DNA from: Ignavibacteria bacterium
GTDB taxonomy: Bacteria; Bacteroidota; Ignavibacteria; Tepidaquicellales; Tepidaquicellaceae
Assembly: GCA_016704345.1 (NCBI GenBank)
Contig: JADJAH010000006.1
Span: 248,001-312,000, forward strand
DNA: 64,000 nucleotides
Direction of reading: 5' to 3'
The translations under genes were made by a program, and so were the position numbers. Positions within the stretch are counted from its first letter, which is position 1, and the number at the start of each line of letters is the position of its first letter. This document shows, piece after piece, positions 7,867-17,569 of the stretch. The notes beneath the pieces are model-generated. The model saw only the letters and a list, made by a program, of their open reading frames with translations. It did not search any database and had not been told where the DNA came from.

Positions 7867-9828
7867 TCAGTCGGTAATGGTTACTACCTCACCGGCTTCT
7901 TCTCTCTTCTTGACATCTACCCAGTATGTTTCATCAACTTCGCCTGTAGGAAGTTGCTTACTCTTGTCTTTAAGCGCTTCCTCATATGAAGCAAACTTAG
8001 CCGGATCAATCCACCAGAAAGCAAATATCGGCGGTTCAGCTCCTCCATAATAATCATCAAATCTTGAAACCATCCATTTGGGGAAACCAAACTTATTATG
8101 AAAAAGCAGTCTTGTATAATCCGCATACCATCCAAGAACATAAGGCTGAATTGAAATGATTATGCTGTCAACTTCTCTTACTTGCTTAACTCTCTCTTTT
8201 TTGTCAAAGGTAGTACTATACAATTGTGCAAGTTCATCTATCCTCGTATTCTTTATTCCAGACCAGTTTGTGCTGTTGGGGTCGTCAGCAGTTTTTGAAA
8301 TTACGTTGAACTCTAAGCTTGGGGGATTCTGGCCGCCCCAGGCTGCAATTATCATTGAGAAGTTTCTTTCATTTCCAATTTTGAATTGAGTTGTTCCGTC
8401 AATCTGTTTAAGGTTGAGTTTTATCCCGGCTCTTTTCAGATCTTCCTGGAAAATTGTAAGATATCTTTCCTGACTTGGCTGAGTGTAAGTAAGTTCAAGG
8501 TCAAGAACTTTGCCGTTCTTCATTCTATAGCCTTGATCATTCTTGTCCTTGTAGCCGGCTTCTTCAAGCAAAAGTATTGCACTGTCAAGGTTGAAGTTTA
8601 TTAGCGAGTTATTCGGATTCTCATACGGTGTGCCGGAGAAGAATGACTTCAACGGTGTGTAAGAATTGTAAAAGAGTTTCTCGTTGAATTTCTTTCGGTC
8701 GTACAACATTGAAAAAGCTGTCCTTACTCTTTTATCATCAAACGGCGGCTTCCTCATATTTAGAGCAAGACCGGATGTACCGCCCGGGTTTTGATTGTAT
8801 ATCTTTTTCTTTTGAACTATTCCTCTCTTCACTTCCTCAAAGTCTGTCTTTTCTGCCCACCACTGAGCTCTGTTTACACTGTAAACATCAATTTCGCCCT
8901 TCTTGAATTTTTCGAACTGAAGTGTTTCATCCTGTACAACGTCTGTCTTTATGATGTCGAAATTATACATCCCTTTTGCGAAAGGCTCTTTCTCTCCCCA
9001 GTAGTCGCTGCGCCTTCTGAGTGTAATAGATCTGCCTTTATCAACATCTTCTTTTCTTATGAAGTAAGGTCCGCTTCCGGGCATTGGTTCGTAATTGAAT
9101 CTTTCCAGAAAGTCTTTTGCAGTAACGCCTTCAAGAAGATGAGCCGGAAGCAATCTGATCCCGCCTGCTCCTGCAAAGTATATCCAGCCAACATTCTTCG
9201 CCTTTATAGAAACAATGTATTTACTTTCTGCAACTGGCATTTCATATTTTTCCTGGTAATATTCGGCGCCGCCTGTCAGGAGACCCGGATCAAGAAGAAG
9301 CTTGAAAGTTGCAACATAATCTTCTGCAACTACCGGCTTTCCGTCAGCCCATCTTGCATTTGGATTGATCCTGAATCGAAATGTTTTCTTGTCTTCTGAG
9401 ATCTGCCAGTGAGTGGCTAATCTCGGAGAATAGTCTTGAGTAACCGGATCAGTATCTAAAAGCGATTCATACATGAGTGAAGAAGCCATTCTTGTATAAT
9501 ATGAGTTTTCGTCTTTCCCATAATTTCTTAGAGTTGCAGGGAAGTCGGGGATTGACCATGTCATCATTCCGCCCTTAACGGCTTTGCTGCTACCTAGCAC
9601 ATTGTATGAGGTTGAAGTTGTCCAGCCATCGCCCGTGAATCCGTTGCCGCCCATTTCAGCGGAAACAGAAGGATCTGCTCCGGGCGGAGTATCGAATTTC
9701 TTTACGGATATTGGCTGTGTCTCTGTCTTCTTGACTTTCACTTTGGATTCATCTTTTCCGCCGCATGATATTAATGTAACGGCAAGCAATAGGATAGCAA
9801 TGTTCGCGAGAGAATTTCTGAGTTTCAT
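7867..9828 (-). CDS. Peptide-binding lipoprotein of ABC transporter (SBP_bac_5, YejA-like)
   Basis: Substrate-binding protein of 653 residues that delivers peptides to the downstream permeases. A signal peptide with lipobox LISC-GGKDES (Cys near residue 22) marks it as a membrane-anchored lipoprotein. Family-5 signatures include YESLLDTDPVTQDYSPRLA, WADGKPVVAEDYVATFKLL and the YejA-like segment PPFDDKRVRTAFSMLYDR. Length is within the family range. As the first gene of the operon it carries the promoter. A TAATTTTG box lies about 50 bases upstream. Similarity to YejA suggests oligopeptide uptake, but the substrate is not determinable here. Confidence 0.9.
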   Translation of the reverse strand: MKLRNSLANIAILLLAVTLISCGGKDESKVKVKKTETQPISVKKFDTPPGADPSVSAEMGGNGFTGDGWTTSTSYNVLGSSKAVKGGMMTWSIPDFPATLRNYGKDENSYYTRMASSLMYESLLDTDPVTQDYSPRLATHWQISEDKKTFRFRINPNARWADGKPVVAEDYVATFKLLLDPGLLTGGAEYYQEKYEMPVAESKYIVSIKAKNVGWIYFAGAGGIRLLPAHLLEGVTAKDFLERFNYEPMPGSGPYFIRKEDVDKGRSITLRRRSDYWGEKEPFAKGMYNFDIIKTDVVQDETLQFEKFKKGEIDVYSVNRAQWWAEKTDFEEVKRGIVQKKKIYNQNPGGTSGLALNMRKPPFDDKRVRTAFSMLYDRKKFNEKLFYNSYTPLKSFFSGTPYENPNNSLINFNLDSAILLLEEAGYKDKNDQGYRMKNGKVLDLELTYTQPSQERYLTIFQEDLKRAGIKLNLKQIDGTTQFKIGNERNFSMIIAAWGGQNPPSLEFNVISKTADDPNSTNWSGIKNTRIDELAQLYSTTFDKKERVKQVREVDSIIISIQPYVLGWYADYTRLLFHNKFGFPKWMVSRFDDYYGGAEPPIFAFWWIDPAKFASYEEALKDKSKQLPTGEVDETYWVDVKKREEAGEVVTITD

Positions 9829-9873
9829 CGGATATTCTTAGATTAAATTTTGGGCAATATAAAGAAAGCATTA

Positions 9874-9881
9874 CAAAATTA
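9874..9881 (-). promoter_or_regulatory. Candidate -7 promoter box of the peptide-transporter operon
   Basis: On the minus strand this reads TAATTTTG, an exact TAnnTTTG match, leaving a leader of roughly 40 bases before the binding-protein ATG. A TTTG lies about 26 bases further upstream, longer than the usual -33/-7 spacing. The rest of the 399-base divergent gap (9829-10227) is AT-rich and shows no gene or other clear signal. Confidence 0.35.
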
Positions 9882-10227
9882 ATAGTTTGTTTATGAGTTG
9901 AAAATATCAAAGCTAAATATTGTTTTAAAATTCTTTTCCAGATTCGATACACTGAATTAAATTAGAGATTGGTTTGAGTTTACTGTAGTCTAAATATTCT
10001 TATGAAATTCGGATTCGAAAAATTATTAAGAAGTGAATTTGTGTCATAAAATTTATTGCGCCAAGAGCTTTAATTCTAAATGATCAATTCAATTATTAAC
10101 TGAAAATCCCATAATTATCTTATTTATGTCAGGTCAGTTTCTTATTTTTAACAAAGAAAATTACTGAATCGTGAAATCATATAAGAAGACCATGTGTTCA
10201 CGAACTTCAAAAAACCATAACCTAAAA

Positions 10228-11685
10228 ATGAAAATCAAAGTACAATTTTTTCTTGCGTTCACCTTATTCTTAGCTTTAAACTTTGCAAAAGCACAACCGT
10301 TTGAATTTGTCAATGCCTTCCCGAATGTTTCATTCTCCTCACCGCTTTATGTCACACATGCAAATGATGGAACGAACAGAGTTTTTGTTGTAGAGAAAAC
10401 CGGATCAATAAAAGTTTTACCAAACGATTCTAACACTACTGACTCCAGAGTTTTTCTAAACATATCAGACCGTACAATTAACGGCAGCGAAAGAGGTTTA
10501 CTTGGACTGGCTTTTCATCCAAACTATGCAAGTAACGGATACCTTTATGTTGATTACACAAGGGCAGGCGACGGAGCAACAATAGTTTCAAGATTCAGCA
10601 GAAGTTCAACTGATCCGAACAAAGCTGATTCATTGAGTGAGTTGATTCTTCTGACAATCTCTCAGCCTTTTTCAAATCACAACGGAGGAATTGTATTCTT
10701 TGGATTAGACGGCTACCTTCATATTGGAATGGGTGATGGCGGAAGTGGTGGTGATCCCGGGAACAGAGCACAGACTCTGACTGAATTACTTGGTAAAGTT
10801 CTCAGAATAAATGTTGATTCAGTTTCAGGCGGAAACAATTATAGCATACCTCCAACAAATCCTTTTGCGCAGGGCGGCGGAAGGCCCGAGATATTTACAA
10901 TCGGAATGAGAAATCCATGGAGAATCAGCCAGGACCCTGTAACAGGTCTGATCTGGTGCGGTGATGTTGGTCAGGATTCATGGGAAGAAGTTGATATATT
11001 GGAAGTAGGGAAGAATTACGGCTGGAGATGTTATGAGGGAAACAATCCTTACAACACTTCCGGGTGCGGACCTTCAGCCGATTACAAATTTCCTGTTAAG
11101 GTTTATCAGAATATAGGATCAGAATGTTCGGTAACCGGTGGCTATGTTTATCGCGGACAAAGAAGGCCCGAGTTAACCGGTCAGTATATATATGGCGATT
11201 ACTGCAGCAGAAAAGTATGGAGACTCAAATATGAAAACGGTCAAGTAACGGGAGACTCTTTAATTGCAACTGCACCATCTTCAATATACTCATTCGGAAG
11301 TGATCAGAATAACGAGTTGTATATGTGCGGATCCAACGGCGTTGTTTACAGATTCAACAAGAGTGATCTTGTTGGTGTGAATGGCAGTTCAACAATGATT
11401 GCAGATGAATTCAGACTCGAGCAAAATTATCCAAATCCTTTTAATCCGGAAACGAACATTTCTTATTTCGTGCCGGCTCTCTCAAAGATGAGGCTCACAG
11501 TTTACAACTCTTTGGGCAGCGAGATAACGACACTCGTCAATACGGTTCAATTGCCTGGACAATATGACATCAGATGGAACGGCAAGGATGCTTCGGGCAA
11601 TAACATAGCAAGTGGTGTTTATTACTACAATCTTAGCTCAGATAAGGGCTTCAGTGAAACAAAAAAAATGTTGCTTGTAAAATAA
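10228..11685 (+). CDS. Secreted PQQ-type glucose/sorbosone dehydrogenase with T9SS sorting domain
   Basis: Exported soluble sugar dehydrogenase-like beta-propeller of 485 residues. A signal peptide (FFLAFTLFLALNFAKAQ) is followed by the GSDH domain with ERGLLGLAFHPNYASNGYLY, the putative catalytic-site FSNHNGGIVFFGLDGYLHIG, GMGDGGSGGDPGNRAQ and IGMRNPWRI. From about residue 405 the T9SS type A domain starts with LEQNYPNPFNPETNI and ends in KKMLLVK. The frame extends upstream, but the ATG at 10228 directly precedes the signal peptide behind an A-rich leader. True PQQ dependence and sugar specificity are not provable from sequence, and many such proteins have unknown substrates. Confidence 0.87.
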   Translation: MKIKVQFFLAFTLFLALNFAKAQPFEFVNAFPNVSFSSPLYVTHANDGTNRVFVVEKTGSIKVLPNDSNTTDSRVFLNISDRTINGSERGLLGLAFHPNYASNGYLYVDYTRAGDGATIVSRFSRSSTDPNKADSLSELILLTISQPFSNHNGGIVFFGLDGYLHIGMGDGGSGGDPGNRAQTLTELLGKVLRINVDSVSGGNNYSIPPTNPFAQGGGRPEIFTIGMRNPWRISQDPVTGLIWCGDVGQDSWEEVDILEVGKNYGWRCYEGNNPYNTSGCGPSADYKFPVKVYQNIGSECSVTGGYVYRGQRRPELTGQYIYGDYCSRKVWRLKYENGQVTGDSLIATAPSSIYSFGSDQNNELYMCGSNGVVYRFNKSDLVGVNGSSTMIADEFRLEQNYPNPFNPETNISYFVPALSKMRLTVYNSLGSEITTLVNTVQLPGQYDIRWNGKDASGNNIASGVYYYNLSSDKGFSETKKMLLVK

Positions 11686-11733
11686 GCTGGCAAGTCTGTT
11701 ACACTGAAAATATTGTCACTCATTTTTATTATG

Positions 11734-11765
11734 TGAGACGCTGATTAAGGCGTCTCATTTTTTTT
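11734..11765 (+). terminator. Rho-independent terminator after the sugar dehydrogenase gene
   Basis: TGAGACGC (11734-11741) and GCGTCTCA (11750-11757) form a perfect 8-bp stem with an 8-base loop, followed by eight T residues. Confidence 0.9.
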
Positions 11766-11953
11766 GTCAATGTCTCATGTTCCGGAAGTCAAAGAAACTG
11801 CGGCAGAAAATACTTTGGAATTCGTATCTTCAGCCGGATGTATAAATGCCTCCTGATAAAATTGAAGTCAATTGCCTTATATATTCTTGTTGACTATTGA
11901 ATCAAATATGAATAGTTTGTCGAAACTCTATTCTTAAAACATAATTCATAAAA

Positions 11954-13669
11954 ATGAAACCAAAAGCACTGCTGATTTACATTGTTCCTGTTTTACTTTT
12001 GCTGTCAACAATCTACGGATACAATATTCAGGATCAACCGGGCACAGATCTAAAATCATCTAACGAGTATCGTGAGTCCGTTCTGGGAAATCCTCCAGTA
12101 ATGCCATTTGCAATAGGTGACAGTTGTGGGGGAACAGGTCAGGAAAAGCATGATGATGGATCTTTCGAAAACGGTGGTGGTTGGAACAACACTGTTACCG
12201 ACGGTCGTTTTGTTTTGAAATTCCGCCCGCCATCATATCCGTGGAAATATACAAAGTTCTGTATTGCTTTAACGCGTCTGGCAACAGGTTCTGATTCTCT
12301 AAAGTTTGATGTTGTTCTGTTTGATTCAACAGGTGCAGGAGGGTTACCCGGAGCACAGATTGGTTCACTGCCTAATCAAACAGCCAGACCCGTCTTGGTT
12401 TTTCCCGCATTCTCATGGTTCTCTTTTGATCTCTCCTCAATTCCGGCTGCAACCGTTAACAGCGGTGCCATTTATATCGGAATCAAACTCGATGCTTCAA
12501 TTGCATCTCAGGCAAACAAGTTTGTAATGATTGATGAGTCTGCAATAACACCGATTTGGCCTGGTTATGCTTGGCCAAATACCGGACCTTGGAGCACGGC
12601 GCAAACTTTCTGGCCAAGTTACAGATCATGGGGAATGAGAACGATCGGACAACCATCAGGTCCTCCTCCGGGAAACTCAACTCTCGTCCTTGTTCATGAT
12701 TCAACACTTGCAGATACACCTAAGAGAAAAGCAGACAGAGACACTCTGAACAGATATCTTCCTTCACTTGTCTCGGGCTACACAGTAAAAATAATGGATA
12801 CAACAAAGACTCTTGACAGCTTAAGCAATTACAAGACTGTAATACTTGTTGAAACCAGTTTTGATGCAGCAAATGTAAGATACCTTGGAGCAGCAGCAAG
12901 AACACAATTGAAAGCATGGCTCAACTCGGGAACGTCAGGTGATAAGAAATCACTTATAAGTATAGGCGGCGATCAGGCTTACAATTATAACAGAACAGGA
13001 AGCGGCGGCCGTGATCTTGAGTTCTCTGAGACTTTTGGAAAGTACACTTTCATTGTTGATAACGCTCAATCAACTAATCCTGCAACAGAAGGTGTAGCTA
13101 TTGACATTGGAAATCAAAGATCGATGACAACAGCTCCTGCAGGTGCAGGATATTATCCTGATGGATGCAGAGTTGTGGCTGGAGGTTCAACGGTTCTGTA
13201 CAGATACACTAATCATACTGCAGCAGATACTGTTGCTGCTATTGGTAATATTCAATCCGGATATCTTGTAGCCAGTGTATTTCAGGATCCAAGATATTTT
13301 AACGGAGGATTCGGTGAAGTACTTAAAGCGGTTGTCGGTTGGGTTAAAACAAACGGCGGTGTAATTACAGGGATCAATAACGGAAGTTCAGCTTATAATA
13401 ATCCTTCTGATTATCAATTGTCACAGAATTATCCGAATCCTTTCAATCCTGAAACAAAGATCAACTTTATAATTCCATCTACCGGACTTGTTTCTCTGAA
13501 AGTCTTTGATGTTCTGGGAAAAGAAGTTGCTTCACTGGTAAATGAAGTTAGAAACGCTGGTGTGCATGAAGTTACATTCAATGCGTCTTCGCTTTCAAGT
13601 GGTACGTATTTCTACAGAATTGAAACAGGAAATTTTGTGAAGACGAAGAAAATGATGGTACTGAAGTAA
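11954..13669 (+). CDS. Secreted protein with T9SS type A sorting domain, function unknown
   Basis: Protein of 571 residues. An N-terminal hydrophobic signal (LLIYIVPVLLLLSTIYGY) is followed by about 210 residues of an unassigned beta-rich domain with DDGSFENGGGWNN. A domain with alpha/beta character then begins at STLVLVHDS and includes KTVILVETSFD and LISIGGDQAYN. This resembles a Rossmann/ThuA-like fold, but no family can be named safely. The last 85 residues are a T9SS domain (LSQNYPNPFNPETKI to KKMMVLK). It is monocistronic, starting at an ATG behind an A-rich leader and ending before a strong bidirectional terminator. The preceding 268-base gap (11686-11953) holds only the upstream gene's terminator. 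Confidence 0.75.
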   Translation: MKPKALLIYIVPVLLLLSTIYGYNIQDQPGTDLKSSNEYRESVLGNPPVMPFAIGDSCGGTGQEKHDDGSFENGGGWNNTVTDGRFVLKFRPPSYPWKYTKFCIALTRLATGSDSLKFDVVLFDSTGAGGLPGAQIGSLPNQTARPVLVFPAFSWFSFDLSSIPAATVNSGAIYIGIKLDASIASQANKFVMIDESAITPIWPGYAWPNTGPWSTAQTFWPSYRSWGMRTIGQPSGPPPGNSTLVLVHDSTLADTPKRKADRDTLNRYLPSLVSGYTVKIMDTTKTLDSLSNYKTVILVETSFDAANVRYLGAAARTQLKAWLNSGTSGDKKSLISIGGDQAYNYNRTGSGGRDLEFSETFGKYTFIVDNAQSTNPATEGVAIDIGNQRSMTTAPAGAGYYPDGCRVVAGGSTVLYRYTNHTAADTVAAIGNIQSGYLVASVFQDPRYFNGGFGEVLKAVVGWVKTNGGVITGINNGSSAYNNPSDYQLSQNYPNPFNPETKINFIIPSTGLVSLKVFDVLGKEVASLVNEVRNAGVHEVTFNASSLSSGTYFYRIETGNFVKTKKMMVLK

Positions 13670-13702
13670 AATTAGAAATTAAAAATTAGAAATTAGGAAT
13701 TA
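13668..13702. repeat. Short AATTAGAAATT degenerate repeat
   Basis: Three to four drifting copies of AATTAGAAATT/AATTAGGAATT immediately after the stop codon. They match, in inverse orientation, the CTAATTC units of the longer tract upstream of queF. Confidence 0.5.
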
Positions 13703-13783
13703 CAAGTAACAATTCAGTTTACATGTGGTTTGAATCTTGTAACTTAACTTCTGGTGATTTGCAAGTAAGCGTTGAATAACAAA

Positions 13784-13805
13784 AAAGGGGAGCATGCTCC
13801 CCTTT
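13784..13805. terminator. Bidirectional terminator between convergent genes
   Basis: A perfect 22-base palindrome: AAAGGGGAGCA (13784-13794) and its complement TGCTCCCCTTT (13795-13805). It is flanked by A residues on the left and a T-rich tract on the right, so it can terminate both the secreted protein gene and the convergent PEPCK gene. Confidence 0.85.
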
Positions 13806-13829
13806 AATTTTTATATAGAATAAGTTCAC

Positions 13830-15614
13830 TTACATTGCAGAGTATCTCTTCTCAAGCGAGTCAAGCTCTGCTGTAAGTTCCACAGGCAGCTTATCTCCGA
13901 ACTTCTTGAAATATTCTCTCATCTCGTTCACTTCAGCAAGACCTTCTTCCTTTGTGATCTTGAAAAGTTTTTCAAATGTTTCTTCTGAAATATCCAGTCC
14001 GGAAAGATCAAGTGCTCCTTTTGCAGGAACCTTCCCGTATGGCATTTCAATAAATTCACCTTTACCCTCTAGCCTTTCAAAGACCCATTTAAGAACTCTG
14101 ATGTTGTCACCGTATCCCGGCCATATGAACTTACCGTCCTCATCTTTTCTGAACCAGTTAACGAAAAATATTTTCGGAAGCTTATCAGCATCAGCTTTCT
14201 TTCCTGTATTTATCCAATGATTGAAATAATCCCCCATATTGTAACCGCAGAAAGGAAGCATGGCAAATGGATCATGTCTTACCTGACCAACAGTTCCTGC
14301 AGCCGCAGCAGTCATTTCAGAAGATGTTGCCGAGCCAAGAAATGTTCCATGTTGCCAACTGAATGATTCGTTGACAAGAGGAACTGTTGAAGCTCTTCTT
14401 CCGCCAAAAAGAATTGCGGAGATTGGAACGCCTTTCGGATTCTCCCAATCAGGATCGATCACCGGACATTGCGATGCCGGAGCTGTGAATCTTGAATTAG
14501 GATGTGATGAAGGAGTTGTTGACTCTGGAGTCCAGTCTTTACCATGCCAGTCAATTAGATGAGCCGGCTTCTCATCAGTCATACCTTCCCACCATACATC
14601 ACCGTCATCAGTAAGAGCTACATTTGTAAAGATAGCATTCTCTTTCATCGAAGCCATAGCATTCGCATTTGTCTTATCAGAAGTTCCGGGAGCAACGCCA
14701 AAGAATCCGTATTCCGGATTGATAGCATAAAGTCTTCCGTCATCTCCGAATTTCATCCATGCAATATCATCACCGACTGTTTCGACTTTCCATCCGGGAA
14801 GTGTAGGTGAAAGCATTGCAAGATTTGTTTTTCCGCAAGCGCTTGGAAAAGCTGCCGCAACATATTTCTTTACACCTTCAGGAGAAGTGATTCCAACTAT
14901 CAGCATGTGTTCAGCAAGCCAACCCTGATCTCTTGCCATTACTGATGCGATTCTCAGAGCAAAACATTTCTTTCCTAAAAGTGCGTTGCCGCCATAACCG
15001 CTGCCGTATGACCAGATGCTTCTTTCTTCAGGGAAGTGTACAATATATTTTGTTTCACTGCATGGCCATGAAACATCCTGCTTGCCATCCGTGAGCGGAA
15101 ATCCAACCGAATGAAGACAAGGGACGAATTCACCTTCACCAAGAACATCAAGTACTTTCTCCCCGATCCTAGTCATGATTGCCATGTTCAAAACAACATA
15201 AGGTGAATCTGTGACTTCTATTCCGATATGAGCAATGTTGGAACCAAGTGGTCCCATACTGAATGGAATTATATACATGGTTCTGCCTTTCATGCATCCA
15301 TCAAAAAGTTCATCAAGCTTTTTGTGCATCTCCGCAGGCTCCATCCAATTGTTTGTAGGTCCGGCATCTTCCTTATTAACCGAACAGATGAAAGTTCTGT
15401 CTTCAACTCTTGCTACATCATTTGGGTCTGATTTGGCGTAATAACTGTTAGGTCTTTTTGAATCGTTGAGTTTCTGAAATGTTCCTTTCTTAATGAGTTC
15501 ATTGGCGAGTTCGTCAAGCTGTTGTTTCGATCCGTCACACCATACAACATTGTCCGGTTTACAAAGCTTTTCACAGTCGTCAACCCAATCCTGAAGTTTC
15601 TTACTGATTTTCAT
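13830..15614 (-). CDS. pckG: Phosphoenolpyruvate carboxykinase (GTP)
   Basis: Converts oxaloacetate and GTP to phosphoenolpyruvate and CO2, the entry step of gluconeogenesis. At 594 residues it has the length of the GTP-dependent class, not the roughly 530-residue ATP class. The P-loop with the hyperreactive Cys is AAFPSACGKTNLAM. Other class motifs are FSMGPLGSNIAHIGIE, GGRRASTVPLVNESF and FFVNWFRKDEDGKF. It is monocistronic, with the bidirectional terminator directly after its stop. The ATG at 15614 gives the expected N-terminus. Confidence 0.95.
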   Translation of the reverse strand: MKISKKLQDWVDDCEKLCKPDNVVWCDGSKQQLDELANELIKKGTFQKLNDSKRPNSYYAKSDPNDVARVEDRTFICSVNKEDAGPTNNWMEPAEMHKKLDELFDGCMKGRTMYIIPFSMGPLGSNIAHIGIEVTDSPYVVLNMAIMTRIGEKVLDVLGEGEFVPCLHSVGFPLTDGKQDVSWPCSETKYIVHFPEERSIWSYGSGYGGNALLGKKCFALRIASVMARDQGWLAEHMLIVGITSPEGVKKYVAAAFPSACGKTNLAMLSPTLPGWKVETVGDDIAWMKFGDDGRLYAINPEYGFFGVAPGTSDKTNANAMASMKENAIFTNVALTDDGDVWWEGMTDEKPAHLIDWHGKDWTPESTTPSSHPNSRFTAPASQCPVIDPDWENPKGVPISAILFGGRRASTVPLVNESFSWQHGTFLGSATSSEMTAAAAGTVGQVRHDPFAMLPFCGYNMGDYFNHWINTGKKADADKLPKIFFVNWFRKDEDGKFIWPGYGDNIRVLKWVFERLEGKGEFIEMPYGKVPAKGALDLSGLDISEETFEKLFKITKEEGLAEVNEMREYFKKFGDKLPVELTAELDSLEKRYSAM

Positions 15615-15679
15615 TTTGATCTGTCCCTGGTTTAGTTTGAATAGATTTGAATAGATTAGATTTGTTGTAAAATTACTCT

Positions 15680-16744
15680 TTATTTATCTTTTATTGAAGT
15701 TAAATTGTAGCTCATCATTATAGCAATAGGTCTAGTCGCAGGGAAATTCATGAAGATTATTTTGATTATGCTCATGATAGGAACTGAAAGTATCATTCCC
15801 GGAATGCCCCACAGATAGCCCCAAAATACGAGAGACATCAAAAGCATAAGAGGACTAAGATCAAGTTTGCTGCCGAGAATTTTTGGCTCCAGCACATTAC
15901 CTTTCAGATTCTGAATCACAATCAAAACAATAGTCAGCAATACCGGCGTGATGATGTTGTCGAACTGCAGGAACATTGTAATGGCTACCAGAATGGTTGC
16001 AACTAATGAACCAATATTTGGAATGAAGTCTGTGAAGAAAAATAATATCGCCCAGACAAAGTAGAAGTCTACTCCGAAAGCCCACAGGAAAATTCCAATA
16101 ACTATAGATTGAATGAAGCTAAGCAATGTTTTTCCTGATATATAATCTTTCACATTGTTAATTATATCACTTATTGTGTTGCTCATCTTTTCACGTTTCT
16201 CAACGGTAAACGCCAGCTTCATTCTCTCTTTGATGCTGTCTGATTCCGTCAGCAAAAAGATAAGATAGAAAACTATCAGAATATAATTTCCCAAAATTCC
16301 TGTTATGCCTGAGAATATGCTCGAGATTGCTGATGTCAGTTTGCCCTCCATGAACATTGTCTTAATGTCAAGGTTCTTGCTCAGGTTCTCAATCTGCTCC
16401 GGACTCAATTTGAGAGATGAAGTTAATTCTTCAACTTTCGACGCAAGCTTTAATTCATATTTGGGAAATTCCGCCGTGAATGAGTTGACACTCGCTAAGA
16501 TGAACACACTTGCAGTATTTGAAATAATCAATACTAAGATAAGTATCAGAATAATTGCAATGGCCGAAGGTATTTTCTTCTTAAGTAAAAAATTATAAAT
16601 CGGCAGGAATACAAAGAATACAATCAGTGAAATGAAAAACGGAAGCAGCAGAGACTGCAATTCCTTCAGTATGAAAAAAATGAAACCCAGAAGAAATATT
16701 GCTGCTGTGATGTTTAGAAATTTTAGAGAATTATGTTCTTTCAT
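15680..16744 (-). CDS. AI-2E family (PerM/UPF0118) membrane transporter
   Basis: Polytopic inner-membrane protein of 354 residues with about eight hydrophobic helices. The family arrangement is visible: two N-terminal helix pairs (ITAAIFLLGFIFFI, LLLPFFISLIVFFVFLPIY), a soluble segment with KVEELTSSLKLSPEQ, and C-terminal motifs FFTDFIPNIGSLVA and NVLEPKILGSKLDLSPL. The family includes TqsA (autoinducer-2 export) and Na+/H+ antiporter-like members, so the substrate here is open. It is separated by 65 bases from the downstream PEPCK gene and may be cotranscribed with it. Confidence 0.88.
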   Translation of the reverse strand: MKEHNSLKFLNITAAIFLLGFIFFILKELQSLLLPFFISLIVFFVFLPIYNFLLKKKIPSAIAIILILILVLIISNTASVFILASVNSFTAEFPKYELKLASKVEELTSSLKLSPEQIENLSKNLDIKTMFMEGKLTSAISSIFSGITGILGNYILIVFYLIFLLTESDSIKERMKLAFTVEKREKMSNTISDIINNVKDYISGKTLLSFIQSIVIGIFLWAFGVDFYFVWAILFFFTDFIPNIGSLVATILVAITMFLQFDNIITPVLLTIVLIVIQNLKGNVLEPKILGSKLDLSPLMLLMSLVFWGYLWGIPGMILSVPIMSIIKIIFMNFPATRPIAIMMSYNLTSIKDK

Positions 16745-16837
16745 GAATGTGTAAGTTGTGAACTTTTATTGGTCGAAAATACCTGCACTATTGTGTGAAT
16801 AAAAATACATAACATGCATTAAAATTGAAATTGTGGT

Positions 16838-17521
16838 TTACCTGTATTGCGGAGAGATTTTGTAAGGTATTTTGTCCTCCACTCCGGCCTGCTGAAAACC
16901 TCTCAACCGCAAGGCGCAACTGTCGCATTCACCGCAGGCTTTCTTTGATGATTTATAGCAGGACCACGTTAGTTCGATTGGAACATTCAACTTAATTGAC
17001 TTGAGTACAATTTGCTTCTTCGACATTCTGATCAATGGCGTTATGATCCTGATATTATTTCCCGGCTTGGTACCTTTAGATATCATTTCTTCGAATGAAT
17101 CAAAGAATACTCTCCTGCAATCAGGATAACCGCTTGAATCTTCTTCGACTGCTCCTATGTAAATTCTTCTTGCACCTACTGCTTCAGCCCAGCTCACGGC
17201 CGCTGCCAGTAAGTTGGCATTTCTGAAGGGAACATAACTCGATGGGATCTTTTTTGATTTAAGATTTGCTTTCTCAACTTCAATATGCTTGTCGGTAATA
17301 GATGAAGCGCCGATGTTTTTGAAATGAGAAAGATTTACTTTGAGGACCTTTTTCGCCTTGAAATGATTTGCAAGATCGTTGAATGCCCTGAGCTCACGGG
17401 ATTGTGTGCGTTGTCCGTAATCTGCATGAAGAAAAAGCAACTCGTATTTCTCCGAAGCAATAGCGGCGGTCAGAGCGCTGTCCATACCGCCGCTAACTAA
17501 TACTACAGCTTTTTCCTTCAT
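16838..17521 (-). CDS. queC: 7-cyano-7-deazaguanine synthase (QueC)
   Basis: ATP-dependent conversion of 7-carboxy-7-deazaguanine to preQ0 for queuosine. The PP-loop motif VVLVSGGMDSALTAA is at the N-terminus. The zinc-binding Cys set is at the C-terminus (WSCYKSSKKACGECDSCALR). It is about 227 residues, the normal length. Two starts are possible. The ATG at 17521 gives the family-typical MKEKAVVLVSGG. A TTG at 17533 has a better placed AAGGA eight bases upstream. It works in the same pathway as the queF gene near 3.2 kb. Confidence 0.93.
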   Translation of the reverse strand: MKEKAVVLVSGGMDSALTAAIASEKYELLFLHADYGQRTQSRELRAFNDLANHFKAKKVLKVNLSHFKNIGASSITDKHIEVEKANLKSKKIPSSYVPFRNANLLAAAVSWAEAVGARRIYIGAVEEDSSGYPDCRRVFFDSFEEMISKGTKPGNNIRIITPLIRMSKKQIVLKSIKLNVPIELTWSCYKSSKKACGECDSCALRLRGFQQAGVEDKIPYKISPQYR

Positions 17522-17569
17522 TGTCCTTAACAATCAGTAATTCCTTTTTGCATAAATGCCAAATTGATA

